Source: Hoeflea_A sp963921345 (GTDB lineage Bacteria > Pseudomonadota > Alphaproteobacteria > Rhizobiales > Rhizobiaceae). Taken from it: a DNA stretch of 64,000 bases. How positions within the stretch are numbered: position 1 is the first letter of the stretch; each line of letters begins with the position of its first letter. The notes beneath the pieces are model-generated. The model searched no databases and was not told where the DNA came from. It saw only the letters and a list, made by a program, of their open reading frames with translations. Location of the stretch: NCBI GenBank assembly GCA_963921345.3, contig CAWUFE020000002.1, forward strand, positions 868,001-932,000, read 5' to 3'. Made by a program: the position numbers and the translations under genes. Positions 14,375 to 23,527 of this stretch are shown piece after piece.

Positions 14375-17086
14375 TCAGCTCAATGCCTCCCGTACCTTGT
14401 CCGGGGTGATCGGCAACGTGCGGAACCGCTTGCCGGTGGCATGGGCGATCGCGTTGGCTATGGCCGGGGCCAGCGGGTTCATCACCACCTCGGCAATGCC
14501 CCGGGGGCTGGGGTCCTCCTCATCCGGCGCGATGATGATCTTTTCGACGTCGTGGATGGCGCAGTCGCCGGCCAGCGCCACGTGGTAGCGGTTGAGGTTC
14601 CATTTGCCGTTGGCAGCCCCGGTGTGGTCGGCGGGCAATTCTTCGAGCAGCGTGTGGCCGACGCCCATCGCCCAGCCACCGTCCATCTGGCCCTCCACCA
14701 GGTCCTGTTGCAGCATCGTGCCGGGCGACAGCAGGTGAACGCCGTTGACCAGCCGCACTTCCCCGGTGCGACGATTGACCTTGACGGCGACCAGCGCTCC
14801 AGCGGCGGCAAAACTCTGGCCATCCTTCTCCCACATGCTTTCGACGGTAAACAGCCGCGGATTCTGACGGTCGATCAGTTCGTAATCCTCGGACCCTCCG
14901 CGTTGAACGGCCAAGGCATCGATGGGCCAGCGATGGGTGATCCCGTCGACGGTAAAATCCGCTTCGATCCAGCGGCCGCTGAAGAAAGCGTGCACCATCG
15001 TGCTGTAGGCGAGATTGTTGTCGTGGACCGTTCTGGCCAGCTGCACAAGCGGAATCGGATCGAAGGTTCCGCTAGCGAGCCGCCCCTCGCTCCACACGAC
15101 ATCGCCGACTTCGATATTGTCGGCCGCGGCCCCCCAGATCATTTTCGCTGCCGGAATGAGCGCGGTTTCAAGCAGGATCTGCGACGCTTGCTCGGTCGCG
15201 TGTACCCAGCGCGCGACGCCGGCAGTCGCCTTGGTGGAATTCCAGACAATCGGCGTCCAGCGCGGATTCGTCGGTTCCTCGTTGAAGGTTCCGAACAGCT
15301 GCAACTCGCGGAACGGCATCGTTTCGCCGGTTTCGACCGCGTCGGCGTTGCGCCCCAGCGCCTTGCCGGTGGAGATCGCATGGGTGGTGGCCGCCCCCTG
15401 CCCCATGTCGATATTGTTGGTCGTGACGACCACCCTGCCATCCGGCTCGATGCGCACCTTGGACATCACCGCATCCGCGCCCGACCCGTAGTTTTTCATG
15501 CACACCGACGCGCCGACCCCGTAGGCCTCTTCGGCGGTGGATCGTTTCTCGCGTTCAGCGTCACGTTCGGTCCACAGCGGATGCTCCCGAGCCCGGTCGC
15601 AGACCTCGTGCAGCCCGGGCGGCGCCTTCGGTGCGCCCGTCACCACCGATTCATGGGGCTCCAGCAGATTGAGCTTGCGGAATTCGAGCGGATCGAGGCC
15701 GCGCTCGACGGCGATTTCATCGACCAGGGACTCGATCGCGAAAGTGCTCTGGAAGGCCCCGAAGCCGCGCATCGAACCGGCCACCTGCGACTGGGTGTGC
15801 TGTGGCCGCGACCAGATGTCGGCCAGCGGCACCCGGTAGGCGCCGGCTCCAGTTACGCCGTTGACGTCGGCGACATATGTGCTCACGTTGCGCCGTCCGC
15901 CGCCGTCTAGGACCGAATGGTTGCGGATCGCCTCGAAGACGTGGTGTTCGTTGACGCCCACCGTCAGCTCGATGTGCGAGGCGTGCCGTTTGACGCCCGA
16001 CTGGAACTGCTGGAAACGGTCGTTGGCGATGCGGATCGGCAATTCCGAATAGGCCGCCGCCAGGGCGAGATAAACGCACAGGATCGACGTGTCGCGACCA
16101 CCGAAGCCACCGCCCGGATAGGCGGCGAAAAGATGCACGTCGTCGATGCCGATCGCGCAGTCTTCCGGCGCAAACAGCGCCCTCGACGAATTGATGTCGT
16201 AGCCCGGCGACTGGGTGCCGATGAGCATGCGCAGCGTTCGCGCCTGGCGGTCGAACCAAGCCAATCCCGATTCCGGCTCCATGAACATCGGGTCGACCAT
16301 CGGCGTTTGATAGGTCTGTTTGTAGACGTCGACGAAATCCGAATTCAGCCGGGCGCCGATGAAATTGACATATTCCATCGCCTGCTCATTTTTCGCCCCC
16401 GGCTGCTCCGGATGAACCGGCCCCTGGATCGTCTGGGCAAATCGTTCGTCGCCCTTTTCGTCGACGAAATGGACGATGCTGGTTTCCGGCTCGTAGTAGG
16501 TCGGCTTCTTCAGCGGAACCTTGGCGCCTTGCCGGATGGCCTTGCCGTTGAAGACGATCTGCTCCTTCGCCGCTTCGTAGGCATCCGCTTCGTCATAGAG
16601 CAGAATCGCAAGCGCCTGGCCGAGATAAGAGGGTTGGCTGCCCGTTGGCAGCAGATACTCGCCGGCGGGATAATCTTCTTCGGCGATGCCAATCCGGTCG
16701 CGCGCCAGCTCGGCGGCGGTGATTGCATCGACCGGCTGCAGTTCGGCCGGCAGTTCGGTCAAATCGAGGCCGTCGAATAGATGGTCCGCGAAGGTGGCGC
16801 GAACCACCAGTGCATGACGGTATTTCGTCGGCCAGGCCGGCAGATCGACCGGACGGAAGTCGCGGGCGTAGATCTTCTGACCCGTGACCTTGGCCAGACC
16901 GTCGATCCGGTAACGCGCCTGTCCGGGCGCGCCGCTCCATCCGCCCGGCGGGCTCATGATAGCGGCATCGGCAAGCTGAGGACCCGCGAGATTCAGGGTG
17001 GAGACGACAAGGCCGGCCGCGCCGGCCCCGGCGCCCTTCAGAAATTCACGACGTGTATGCCACATGGTTCGCCCCCATTTGGCCAT
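14375..17086 (-). CDS. Molybdopterin-binding large subunit, Tat-exported (xanthine oxidase family)
   Basis: The 903-residue protein begins with a Tat signal (TRREFLKGAGAGAAGLV). The first ATG is at 17086; an in-frame ATG at 17065 preceded by a G-rich stretch may be the real start. Domain order is an aldehyde oxidoreductase a/b-hammerhead (about 50-180) and Mo-cofactor domains (AAYPGGGFGGRDTS, GSMRGFGAFQ, NNIDMGQGAATTH). The C-terminus has RGIAEVVMNPLAPAI, which holds the catalytic-glutamate region. Relatives are isoquinoline, nicotinate and aldehyde oxidoreductases. With the small subunit and cytochrome it forms a periplasmic dehydrogenase; the substrate is unknown. No XdhC/PaoD-type maturation gene is present. 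Confidence 0.92.
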   Translation of the reverse strand: MAKWGRTMWHTRREFLKGAGAGAAGLVVSTLNLAGPQLADAAIMSPPGGWSGAPGQARYRIDGLAKVTGQKIYARDFRPVDLPAWPTKYRHALVVRATFADHLFDGLDLTELPAELQPVDAITAAELARDRIGIAEEDYPAGEYLLPTGSQPSYLGQALAILLYDEADAYEAAKEQIVFNGKAIRQGAKVPLKKPTYYEPETSIVHFVDEKGDERFAQTIQGPVHPEQPGAKNEQAMEYVNFIGARLNSDFVDVYKQTYQTPMVDPMFMEPESGLAWFDRQARTLRMLIGTQSPGYDINSSRALFAPEDCAIGIDDVHLFAAYPGGGFGGRDTSILCVYLALAAAYSELPIRIANDRFQQFQSGVKRHASHIELTVGVNEHHVFEAIRNHSVLDGGGRRNVSTYVADVNGVTGAGAYRVPLADIWSRPQHTQSQVAGSMRGFGAFQSTFAIESLVDEIAVERGLDPLEFRKLNLLEPHESVVTGAPKAPPGLHEVCDRAREHPLWTERDAEREKRSTAEEAYGVGASVCMKNYGSGADAVMSKVRIEPDGRVVVTTNNIDMGQGAATTHAISTGKALGRNADAVETGETMPFRELQLFGTFNEEPTNPRWTPIVWNSTKATAGVARWVHATEQASQILLETALIPAAKMIWGAAADNIEVGDVVWSEGRLASGTFDPIPLVQLARTVHDNNLAYSTMVHAFFSGRWIEADFTVDGITHRWPIDALAVQRGGSEDYELIDRQNPRLFTVESMWEKDGQSFAAAGALVAVKVNRRTGEVRLVNGVHLLSPGTMLQQDLVEGQMDGGWAMGVGHTLLEELPADHTGAANGKWNLNRYHVALAGDCAIHDVEKIIIAPDEEDPSPRGIAEVVMNPLAPAIANAIAHATGKRFRTLPITPDKVREALS

Positions 17087-17428
17087 CGGACCGTGTCGGC
17101 GTATCGCCTTGTTTGTTCTTGGACTCCGTAAAGTCGTCGGCGCCGAGGCGCCAAAATTAGTCGTGTCGCCACAAGTACTTGCGATGCAACCTGGATTAAT
17201 TCTAGACCGAAGACGGCTAAGTTTACAAGAACGTACCGGGTCCGGTTACGGCTTGTTGATCGGGACTTTCGACCAGACCGCCGCATCGGCTTGACATCGT
17301 GCACCACGCATCGCCTCATTGACCGGCTGGCTGCTCTCCGCTGGTTGAGCGGCTGCTGGTGCATTTCCCAGCATCATCAAACGCGGCAAGCATCAATCCG
17401 GCAACGGGCGCAGGAGAAGCTCCGATCG
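17087..17428. other. 342-bp divergent intergenic region
   Basis: This region separates the molybdenum hydroxylase operon from the DAO oxidase gene and is relatively AT-rich at 17150-17240. TTGACA occurs at 17291-17296, but no convincing -10 follows at 17 bp. I see no operator, RNA gene or convincing coding frame in it. Confidence 0.5.
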
Positions 17429-18661
17429 ATGGAGACCTTTGACCACATCATCATCGGCGGCGGGGTATTGGGCCTGTCCATCGCCTATCACCTTGTCCGC
17501 GACAGAACCGACAGCGTCCTCGTCGTCGAGCGCAACGAACTCGCCAGTGCCGCGTCCAGCAGGGCCGCCGGTCTCATTTTGCAAGCCACCTCCAAACCTG
17601 CGAACACGCCGTTGGCCAGGTCGACCCGCAACGTCATCGGCCAGCTCGAGGAGCAACTGGGAGAGACAATCGGATTTCATGCCGTCGGCAGTCTTCGCAT
17701 CGCCGCGACGGCAGCGCGCGAAGCGGAATTGCAGACTATGGAACGAGACGCATCGAACCACGGCATTCCGCTGGCTTCCGTGAGCTCCGGAGAAGCGATT
17801 GACATGGCGCCATGGCTGCTTGCTTCGAGCGCTTGCCGCATCACCTATTTTCCGACCGACGGCTACGTCGATCCGTATCTGTTGGCGACCGCCTACGGTC
17901 GGGCGGCGCGCGATCTGGGAGCGCACATCCGAACACGGACCGAAGTGGGTGACCTGATTGTCGAGTCCGATCGCATCGCCGGTATCAGGACGACTACGGG
18001 CGATGTCTTCGGCGCATCGGTGATCGACGCCGCCGGAGCATGGGCCTCTCTGATTTCCGCTCGCGCCGGTTTCCCCCTGCCAATGGCGCCGACCCGAAGC
18101 CATTATTGGATTACGGCTCCCGAGCAGGCCTATGGCTGCGATTTCCCCGTCACGTTGCTGCCGGATGCACGGGCCTATATGCGCCCTGAAACCGATGCCA
18201 TGCTCATCGGTGTGCAGGAGACGAACTCCGCCACCTTCTATGCCCGCGAACTACCGCACGACATGGCCGCGTTTTCGCCAACGACAGGCGAGGACCATTG
18301 GGAGGTGATCTCCGAGGCCACGAAGACCATTCGTGATTTTTTTCCGTCAATCGAACAAGCCCGGTTCGCCAGCTATGTCAGCGGGCTTTCCACCTACACG
18401 CCGGACGGGGCCATCCTTCTGGGCGCAGTTCCGGGACATTCCAACTTCTTCGCGGCCGCCGGCTGTTGCGGAAACGGTATCGCGCTCTCGGCCGGGATCG
18501 GCTCGACCATTGCGGCACTCGCACGACATGAGGAACCCGAATTCGACATCACGCCGTTCGCACCCGACCGTTTCGGCCGGGTCGATCCGTTCTCGCGTGA
18601 ATTTCAAGACCGTTGTGCCGCCGCGCGCGCCTCCAAGTCCCAAAGCAGGTCTATCCGGTAG
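17429..18661 (+). CDS. FAD-dependent oxidoreductase (DAO fold; sarcosine/dimethylglycine oxidase-like)
   Basis: The 410-residue flavoprotein opens METFDHIIIGGGVLGLSIAYHL, the Rossmann FAD motif directly at the N-terminus. It continues with SRAAGLILQ and ends with the flavin-contact segment FAAAGCCGNGIALSAGIG. AGGAG lies 12 bp before ATG 17429, a slightly long spacing. Family members oxidise sarcosine, dimethylglycine, proline or D-amino acids. Given the putative betaine-forming and betaine-demethylating genes upstream, dimethylglycine or sarcosine is an attractive substrate, but that is inference. Confidence 0.86.
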   Translation: METFDHIIIGGGVLGLSIAYHLVRDRTDSVLVVERNELASAASSRAAGLILQATSKPANTPLARSTRNVIGQLEEQLGETIGFHAVGSLRIAATAAREAELQTMERDASNHGIPLASVSSGEAIDMAPWLLASSACRITYFPTDGYVDPYLLATAYGRAARDLGAHIRTRTEVGDLIVESDRIAGIRTTTGDVFGASVIDAAGAWASLISARAGFPLPMAPTRSHYWITAPEQAYGCDFPVTLLPDARAYMRPETDAMLIGVQETNSATFYARELPHDMAAFSPTTGEDHWEVISEATKTIRDFFPSIEQARFASYVSGLSTYTPDGAILLGAVPGHSNFFAAAGCCGNGIALSAGIGSTIAALARHEEPEFDITPFAPDRFGRVDPFSREFQDRCAAARASKSQSRSIR

Positions 18662-18682
18662 CTCCGAAAGCCGCTGAGGCGG

Positions 18683-19573
18683 TTACATCTTGTTGATCGG
18701 CACTTTCAGATAGACCGTGCCGTTATCCTCGGCCGGCGGCAACTTGCCGGCGCGCATGTTGACTTGCAGCGACGGTACGATGAGCTTGGGCATGGCCAAC
18801 GTCTCGTCGCGCGCTTCGCGCATGGAGACGAAACTGTCCTCGTCGATGCCGTCGCGCACGTGGATGTTGTGCGCACGTTCGTCGGCGACGCTGGTTTCCC
18901 ATCGGATTTCGCGGCCGTTGGGCCCGTAATCGTGGCACATGAACAGCCGCGTTTCGCCCGGCAGTTCGAGAACTCTGCGCACGGAGCGGTAGAGCGTGCG
19001 GGCATCGCCGCCCGGGAAATCCGCCCTCGCCGATCCACCATCCGGCATGAACAGCGTATCGCCGACGAAGGCTGCATTGCCGATGACATGCGTCATGCAT
19101 GCCGGCGTGTGGCCCGGCGTGTGCATGACATGGGCCGTCAAAGCGCCGATCTGGTAGCTGTCGCCGTCGGCGAACAGGCGGTCGAACTGCGATCCGTCCC
19201 GCTGGAATTCGGTGCCTTCGTTGAAGATCTTGCCGAAGGTCTCCTGGACCTCCGTTACCTGTTCGCCGATGCCGATTCTGCCGCCCAGTTCGCGCTGGAT
19301 GTAGGGCGCGCCCGACAGATGGTCGGCGTGGATGTGGGTTTCGATCAGCCACTCCAGCGTCCAGCCCTCATCTCGGATCCGGTCAATCATGGCATCGGCG
19401 CCATCGAAGGTCAGCCGCCCGGCGGCGTAGTCGATTTCCATGACGGCGTCGACGATCGCGCAGGATGTGGATGTCGGATCGCGTACGATGTAGGAGATCG
19501 TGTTCGATCCTTCGTCGAAAAAGGCGACGACTTCCGGTTTGACCGAAAAATCCGGGTTGAACGGAAGTGGCAT
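18683..19573 (-). CDS. MBL-fold hydrolase, persulfide-dioxygenase (Blh/ETHE1)-like
   Basis: A 296-residue metallo-beta-lactamase fold. The motif THIHADHLSGA (about 98-108) is followed by HTPGHTPACMTH, GDTLFMPDGGSARADFPGG and a late MCHDYGP. The DGGSARADFPGG loop is typical of bacterial ETHE1/Blh glutathione persulfide dioxygenases, which have a single iron site and oxidise persulfide sulfur to sulfite. It is convergent with the DAO gene and followed upstream by a SpoIIAA-like gene. No rhodanese or BigR/SqrR gene is adjacent, so a generic MBL hydrolase remains possible. Confidence 0.82.
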   Translation of the reverse strand: MPLPFNPDFSVKPEVVAFFDEGSNTISYIVRDPTSTSCAIVDAVMEIDYAAGRLTFDGADAMIDRIRDEGWTLEWLIETHIHADHLSGAPYIQRELGGRIGIGEQVTEVQETFGKIFNEGTEFQRDGSQFDRLFADGDSYQIGALTAHVMHTPGHTPACMTHVIGNAAFVGDTLFMPDGGSARADFPGGDARTLYRSVRRVLELPGETRLFMCHDYGPNGREIRWETSVADERAHNIHVRDGIDEDSFVSMREARDETLAMPKLIVPSLQVNMRAGKLPPAEDNGTVYLKVPINKM

Positions 19574-19676
19574 GTAACGTTCCTCCTCCAGTAGTTTGAA
19601 AGCAGAATGCCGCCGCAGCGGCCGTCATGCAAGGTCGCGCCACTGCGGTTGCCGCGTTTGTGGAAGCGAAGCGGAC

Positions 19677-20417
19677 CTAGGAGATGATCCAGGCCTTGGC
19701 GTCCTCCAGTTCATCAAGCGCAAAGACGTGCAACTGGGCCGGAACCAGCGGTCCGAAGAATTTCGCGCTCTGACGCACCCAGGCGAGGTCTGAAACGATG
19801 GCCAGCTTGGAAAAGCCGGTCAGATGGCTGAGACCGAGGCGGGTATCGTCCCAGAGCGCGCCGGCGGTCGCGCCGTCGAACGCTTCACCCAGCACGACCA
19901 GCACCTTCACCTTGTCATGGGTTTTGAGCTTTTCCTCGACCAGCGGCGTCAGCACAGCGTCGTAGTCGCGCGACGCCAGCGTGCCGACGATTTCATAGGC
20001 GATCACATCGGCCGGCATGCCCTCGATCATCTTGATCGACGACCCGGCTTGTTCGGCTTCCGAGGCCCAGCTTTTCGCTTTCTCCAGGTCGGCCTGCTTG
20101 AAATGGCGGATCTTGGCATCGACGAACTGATCGACGAGCGTCGGCATGATGGACAAGGTGGCACTGTCGCTCACCAGCGCCACCCGGGAAATGACCTTGT
20201 GGTGGTCGCGCACCATTTTCAGGTGAGCGAACAGCGCCGCCGCGTTCTTCCAATGCGGCAGGCTGTCGGAGTTGAGTACCAGACCCGGCGCCTTGACGTG
20301 CCTGTTGATGTAGTCGTTGACGGTCTCGCCCAGGCCTTCGAAATCGGCCTCCGACAATGATCCCGTCGGCGTCACGATGATCAGGTTGTGATTGCTGTCG
20401 ATCTGGGTTTCGAACAT
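19677..20417 (-). CDS. Tandem SpoIIAA-like (STAS/SpoIIAA family) protein
   Basis: The 246-residue protein has two related alpha/beta domains, about 1-120 and 125-246. Each shows the pattern of a beta-hairpin with GxL, a long helix and a VSD strand (RVALVSDSATL in the first, KLAIVSDLAWV in the second). Single-domain SpoIIAA-like proteins are about 120 residues, so this is an internal duplication. The family binds lipophilic ligands or acts in signalling, but no role is established. Its promoter is not shared with the MBL gene (103 bp gap), though the direction is the same. Confidence 0.75.
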   Translation of the reverse strand: MFETQIDSNHNLIIVTPTGSLSEADFEGLGETVNDYINRHVKAPGLVLNSDSLPHWKNAAALFAHLKMVRDHHKVISRVALVSDSATLSIMPTLVDQFVDAKIRHFKQADLEKAKSWASEAEQAGSSIKMIEGMPADVIAYEIVGTLASRDYDAVLTPLVEEKLKTHDKVKVLVVLGEAFDGATAGALWDDTRLGLSHLTGFSKLAIVSDLAWVRQSAKFFGPLVPAQLHVFALDELEDAKAWIIS

Positions 20418-20502
20418 GCCGCTTCTCCCGCTTGGGTTTTGGATTGGGGTGCCAAAGCAACTTTATCGTGCTTGGATGATGCAAACAAACGAGGATCGCC
20501 GG

Positions 20503-21747
20503 TCATCCGCCTTGCGCCTGCTGCGCCACCCGCCTGCCTTTTCGGCGCTCCACAACATGAGGCGCCGTTTCCGGCATGAATAGGGCGAAGACGATCGAAC
20601 CGGCGAGCGCCACCGACGCCAGGAACAGGAAGCCGCTGGTGTAGCCGGCCAGGCTGACGACGAATTCGGCGATCAGGTTGCTGCTGGCCGCACCGATACC
20701 GACCAGCGTCGCCAGCGCCCCTTGCGCCAGGTTGAAACGGCCGGTCCCGGCCGTGATGTCGGCCAGAATCAACAAAAAGATCATGGCGAAAATGCCGTTG
20801 GCGACGCCGTCGAGAGCCTGCACGCCGACCAGAAAGGCGGAATTGTCCGACAGCGTATAAAGAATTCCCCGTATCGGCAGAACGGCGAAGGCGATGAGAA
20901 ACAGCGGCTTGCGTCCCCAGACATCGGCGGTGCGGCCGCAGAAAACGGCCATCACGATCATGATGAGTTGAGCCGCGACGATACAGGCGGAGGTGAACGC
21001 GATGCCGTGCGCCGGATCGCCCGTTGCCGCAAGCTTCTGACTGACAAGCGGCAGCATCGCGGCATTGGCGAAATGAAACAGCACGATGCTGACGGCAAAG
21101 ACGAGCAGGCGCCGGTCCTCGACCAAAGACCGAAAGCCGGAAGGCTGACGTCCGCGGTCATGCACCTCCCCATCCAGTCCGCGCGCAGCCTCGTGGTCGA
21201 TCGAATCGGCCCGCAGCATGGCGATGCTGGCGAGCATGCCGACCGCCATGGCCGCCACCAGCCAGAATACCCCGATATTGGAGACCCACAGCGCCAGCCC
21301 GGCGGCGATCGCGGCCGCGATCATGTTGCCCGCGTGGTTCCACGCCTGGTTGGCACTTGTCTGCCTGGTGAACCGGTCACGACCGACGATGCCCAGCGTC
21401 ATGGCGGCGATACTCGGCCCGATAAACGCCGCAGCAACGCCGATCGCTATCTGCGCTGCATAGACCGCATAGGTCGAGTCGAAATAAATGATGGCAACGG
21501 TGCTGACGGCAATCGTCACCACCGCCGCAGCCAGCAGGCCGCGCTTCCACCGGGTCGCATCGATGAGCCCGCCCGCCGGCGTTTGCGCCAGCACGGTCGC
21601 GTACCCGCTCAGTGCCAGAGCGACCCCGATTTGCCATGGCGACCATTTCATGGCGGTCAGGAGATAGATGGCCAGATACGGCCCCAGGCCGGCGGCGACA
21701 TCGCCGGCAAAGAAATTCATCCCGAGCAGGGTCTTGTTCAGCTTCAT
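20503..21747 (-). CDS. MFS transporter
   Basis: A 12-TM major facilitator protein of about 414 residues. Loop 2-3 has LAQTPAGGLIDATRWKRG, and FCGRTADVWGRKPLF is the symmetric repeat in the second half. The start MKLNKTLLGMNFFAGD (21747) is preferred because homologues begin there; an in-frame ATG lies 33 bp upstream. The cargo is unknown. It points the same way as the tandem SpoIIAA-like gene (85-bp gap) and is divergent from the next carrier. Confidence 0.88.
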   Translation of the reverse strand: MKLNKTLLGMNFFAGDVAAGLGPYLAIYLLTAMKWSPWQIGVALALSGYATVLAQTPAGGLIDATRWKRGLLAAAVVTIAVSTVAIIYFDSTYAVYAAQIAIGVAAAFIGPSIAAMTLGIVGRDRFTRQTSANQAWNHAGNMIAAAIAAGLALWVSNIGVFWLVAAMAVGMLASIAMLRADSIDHEAARGLDGEVHDRGRQPSGFRSLVEDRRLLVFAVSIVLFHFANAAMLPLVSQKLAATGDPAHGIAFTSACIVAAQLIMIVMAVFCGRTADVWGRKPLFLIAFAVLPIRGILYTLSDNSAFLVGVQALDGVANGIFAMIFLLILADITAGTGRFNLAQGALATLVGIGAASSNLIAEFVVSLAGYTSGFLFLASVALAGSIVFALFMPETAPHVVERRKGRRVAQQAQGG

Positions 21748-21869
21748 GCGGCCCGATCCGTTGTCGCCCGCCGCCATCAAAATAGACAGACTGTTAAGAA
21801 ATCATCCCCAAGGTCGCAGGCAATCGAACGGTCGCCGCCGTGGCGGGCGTTCCAGCGATCCGGATCGAC

Positions 21870-23147
21870 ATGAATATCAGCCTTGCCGTCGCCATCGCGA
21901 TTTTCGTGGCCATAGCGGTCAGGCAATGGTTACCGGCGCACATTCGCATCTGGCAGATCATGCTGGCCGGCGCCCTCGTGCTGCTGGTACTGGGCCAGAT
22001 CTCGCCGGCGGCGGCGTTCAACGCCATCGACTGGAACGTCATCTTTTACCTGTTCGGCGTCTTCTCGGTCGCCTCGGCACTGTACGACTCCGGATTGCCG
22101 CACCGGATCAGCGCCCGGATCGCAGCATCTGAAAGCGGCATGTCCGGTGCCCTGCTGATATTCATCGCAATCACCGGCGTGACCTCGATCGTGCTGACCA
22201 ACGACGCCGCCGCCGTCATCGGCACGCCGATCGCGCTTTCCATCGCACTGGCCTTCCGCATCCGCCCTGCCGTCCCGCTGATTGCGTTGTGCATAGTCGT
22301 GACGGTCGCCAGCATGATGTCGCCGGTCGGCAATCCCCAGAACATCCTGATCGTGGCCGACGGCCATTTCTCCAACCCGATCGGCACCTTCGCCTGGTGG
22401 CTGGCGGTCCCGACCGTCCTGTCTCTGGCTTTCTCCTATTTATGGATTCTCTTCTGCCTGAAGCGCGAGGACAAGGCGCTCGAGGGCAACGGCATCCTGC
22501 CGGAACCGACCCAGCGACTGGCCTGGCCGGCCTATCTCAGCACGGTCCTGCTTGCAGTCCTCGTCACCGGCGACAGCCTGCTGGCCGAAAGCCATCCGCA
22601 ATTCGACTTGCCGCTCGGCGCAGTCAGCCTGGTCGCCTGCCTGCCGGTGTACCTGTTTTCACCGCACCGGCTGTCGCTGTTTCGCGAGGTCGACTGGCAC
22701 ACGCTGGTGTTTTTTGTCGCCATGTTCGTCGTCACCGGATCGGTGCTGCAGTCGGGCGTACTGCAATCGATGCTCGGGCCGTGGCAGCAGCGGCTCGACG
22801 AACCGTTTCTCGTCACCGCCATCGGCTTCGGCGCCAGCCAGTTGTTTTCTAACGTGCCGGTGGTCGAGATCTATCTCAACCTGCTGTCGGGCCACGACGC
22901 TGCAACCCTGATGCTGCTCGCCGCCATGAGCACGCTCGCCGGCAACCTGTTCATCATCAGCGCCGCCAGCAACGTCATCATCGTCCAGCAGGCGGAGAAG
23001 TTCGGCGCCGAACCCTTCACCTTCTGGCGTTTCACCCGGCTGGTGTTGCCCGTGACGGTCGTTTCGATCGCGGTCAGCTACGCATGGGTCGTCTACGCCA
23101 TGCCGCACCTGGCGGCGAGTGCTTTGTTGTTAGGGAGGCTCATTTGA
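21870..23147 (+). CDS. ArsB/NhaD/SLC13-like ion transporter
   Basis: This 425-residue polytopic protein has the ion-transporter superfamily signatures TSIVLTNDAAAVIGTP (first half) and SNVPVVEIYLNLL (second half), plus MSPVGNPQNI in the re-entrant region. Substrates in the family include citrate, arsenite and Na+/H+. The start is ATG 21870; a GTG at 21840 is possible. Its last ten codons (23118-23147) lie inside the left terminal repeat of the MITE-like element. The original C-terminus was therefore probably altered by that insertion. Confidence 0.85.
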   Translation: MNISLAVAIAIFVAIAVRQWLPAHIRIWQIMLAGALVLLVLGQISPAAAFNAIDWNVIFYLFGVFSVASALYDSGLPHRISARIAASESGMSGALLIFIAITGVTSIVLTNDAAAVIGTPIALSIALAFRIRPAVPLIALCIVVTVASMMSPVGNPQNILIVADGHFSNPIGTFAWWLAVPTVLSLAFSYLWILFCLKREDKALEGNGILPEPTQRLAWPAYLSTVLLAVLVTGDSLLAESHPQFDLPLGAVSLVACLPVYLFSPHRLSLFREVDWHTLVFFVAMFVVTGSVLQSGVLQSMLGPWQQRLDEPFLVTAIGFGASQLFSNVPVVEIYLNLLSGHDAATLMLLAAMSTLAGNLFIISAASNVIIVQQAEKFGAEPFTFWRFTRLVLPVTVVSIAVSYAWVVYAMPHLAASALLLGRLI

Positions 23148-23384
23148 TGGGAAAAAATCGGTTCACTCGGCAAGGCGCGTCGCGCAGCGCGATGTGGTTC
23201 ATCGGGCAAGCGTCGCAACGTAGCCGATGGGCCGATTTTTCCCACCCCTTTCGGGGCCGGGCGCTTTTGGCCCCTGGCGTCGTTGGCTTGCATTTGTGGT
23301 GGGGTGGCACCACGGCCTGCAACCCGCCTAGCCAGAGACCAAAATCGCCGCGGTCAAATGAGGCTCACTAACAACAAAGCACTC
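23117..23384. mobile_element. 268-bp MITE-like element with 31-bp terminal inverted repeats
   Basis: The left end 23117-23147 and right end 23354-23384 are inverted copies matching at 29 of 31 positions. They begin GAGTGCTTTGTTG and end CAACAAAGCACTC. Inside are further hairpins: GGGAAAAAATCGG (23149-23161) with CCGATTTTTCCC (23232-23243), and CCCC-TTT-CGGGG near 23245. No transposase or credible ORF is present, so it would be non-autonomous. I could not identify a clear target-site duplication. It sits between the stop regions of two convergent genes and supplies both stop contexts. Confidence 0.75.
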
Positions 23385-23527
23385 TAGCTGAACATCACCG
23401 ATCGGATCGCGTAACCGACGGCCGCGATGGTTGCCACGCCGAGTCCCCAGAGCGCGGCGAACCACAGCAGGCGCCGCCACAGCGGCCTCTGATGCTGCTT
23501 GTCGCCCTCAGTGATGATAGCCGCCAT
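23384..23527 (-). CDS. DUF2474 small membrane subunit of cytochrome bd (CydX-like)
   Basis: A 47-residue protein starting ATG 23525-23527 (MAAIITEGDKQHQRPLW), with one transmembrane helix (WFAALWGLGVATIAAVGYA) and a WRR cytoplasmic anchor. It follows the CioAB genes and its start overlaps the cioB 3' end by 20 bp. DUF2474 proteins accompany CIO-type oxidases as small stabilising subunits. Its TAG stop uses the terminal base of the MITE-like element, so the last residues or the stop may have been set by the insertion. Confidence 0.85.
   Translation of the reverse strand: MAAIITEGDKQHQRPLWRRLLWFAALWGLGVATIAAVGYAIRSVMFS

Noticed and set aside
14108..15910. 600-codon plus-strand frame
   Set aside because: It is the antisense of the molybdopterin subunit, which has a full set of family motifs.
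13852..17086. Assigning the Mo hydroxylase as xanthine or nicotinate dehydrogenase
   Set aside because: Substrate-defining residues cannot be judged from this sequence alone; only the family is supported.
17038..17364. Minus-strand 108-residue frame in the divergent region
   Set aside because: It overlaps the Tat-signal gene, has no domain pattern and no good ribosome site.
23149..23353. Possible small gene or structured RNA inside the MITE-like element
   Set aside because: No start with ribosome site and no domain; hairpins alone are common in such elements.
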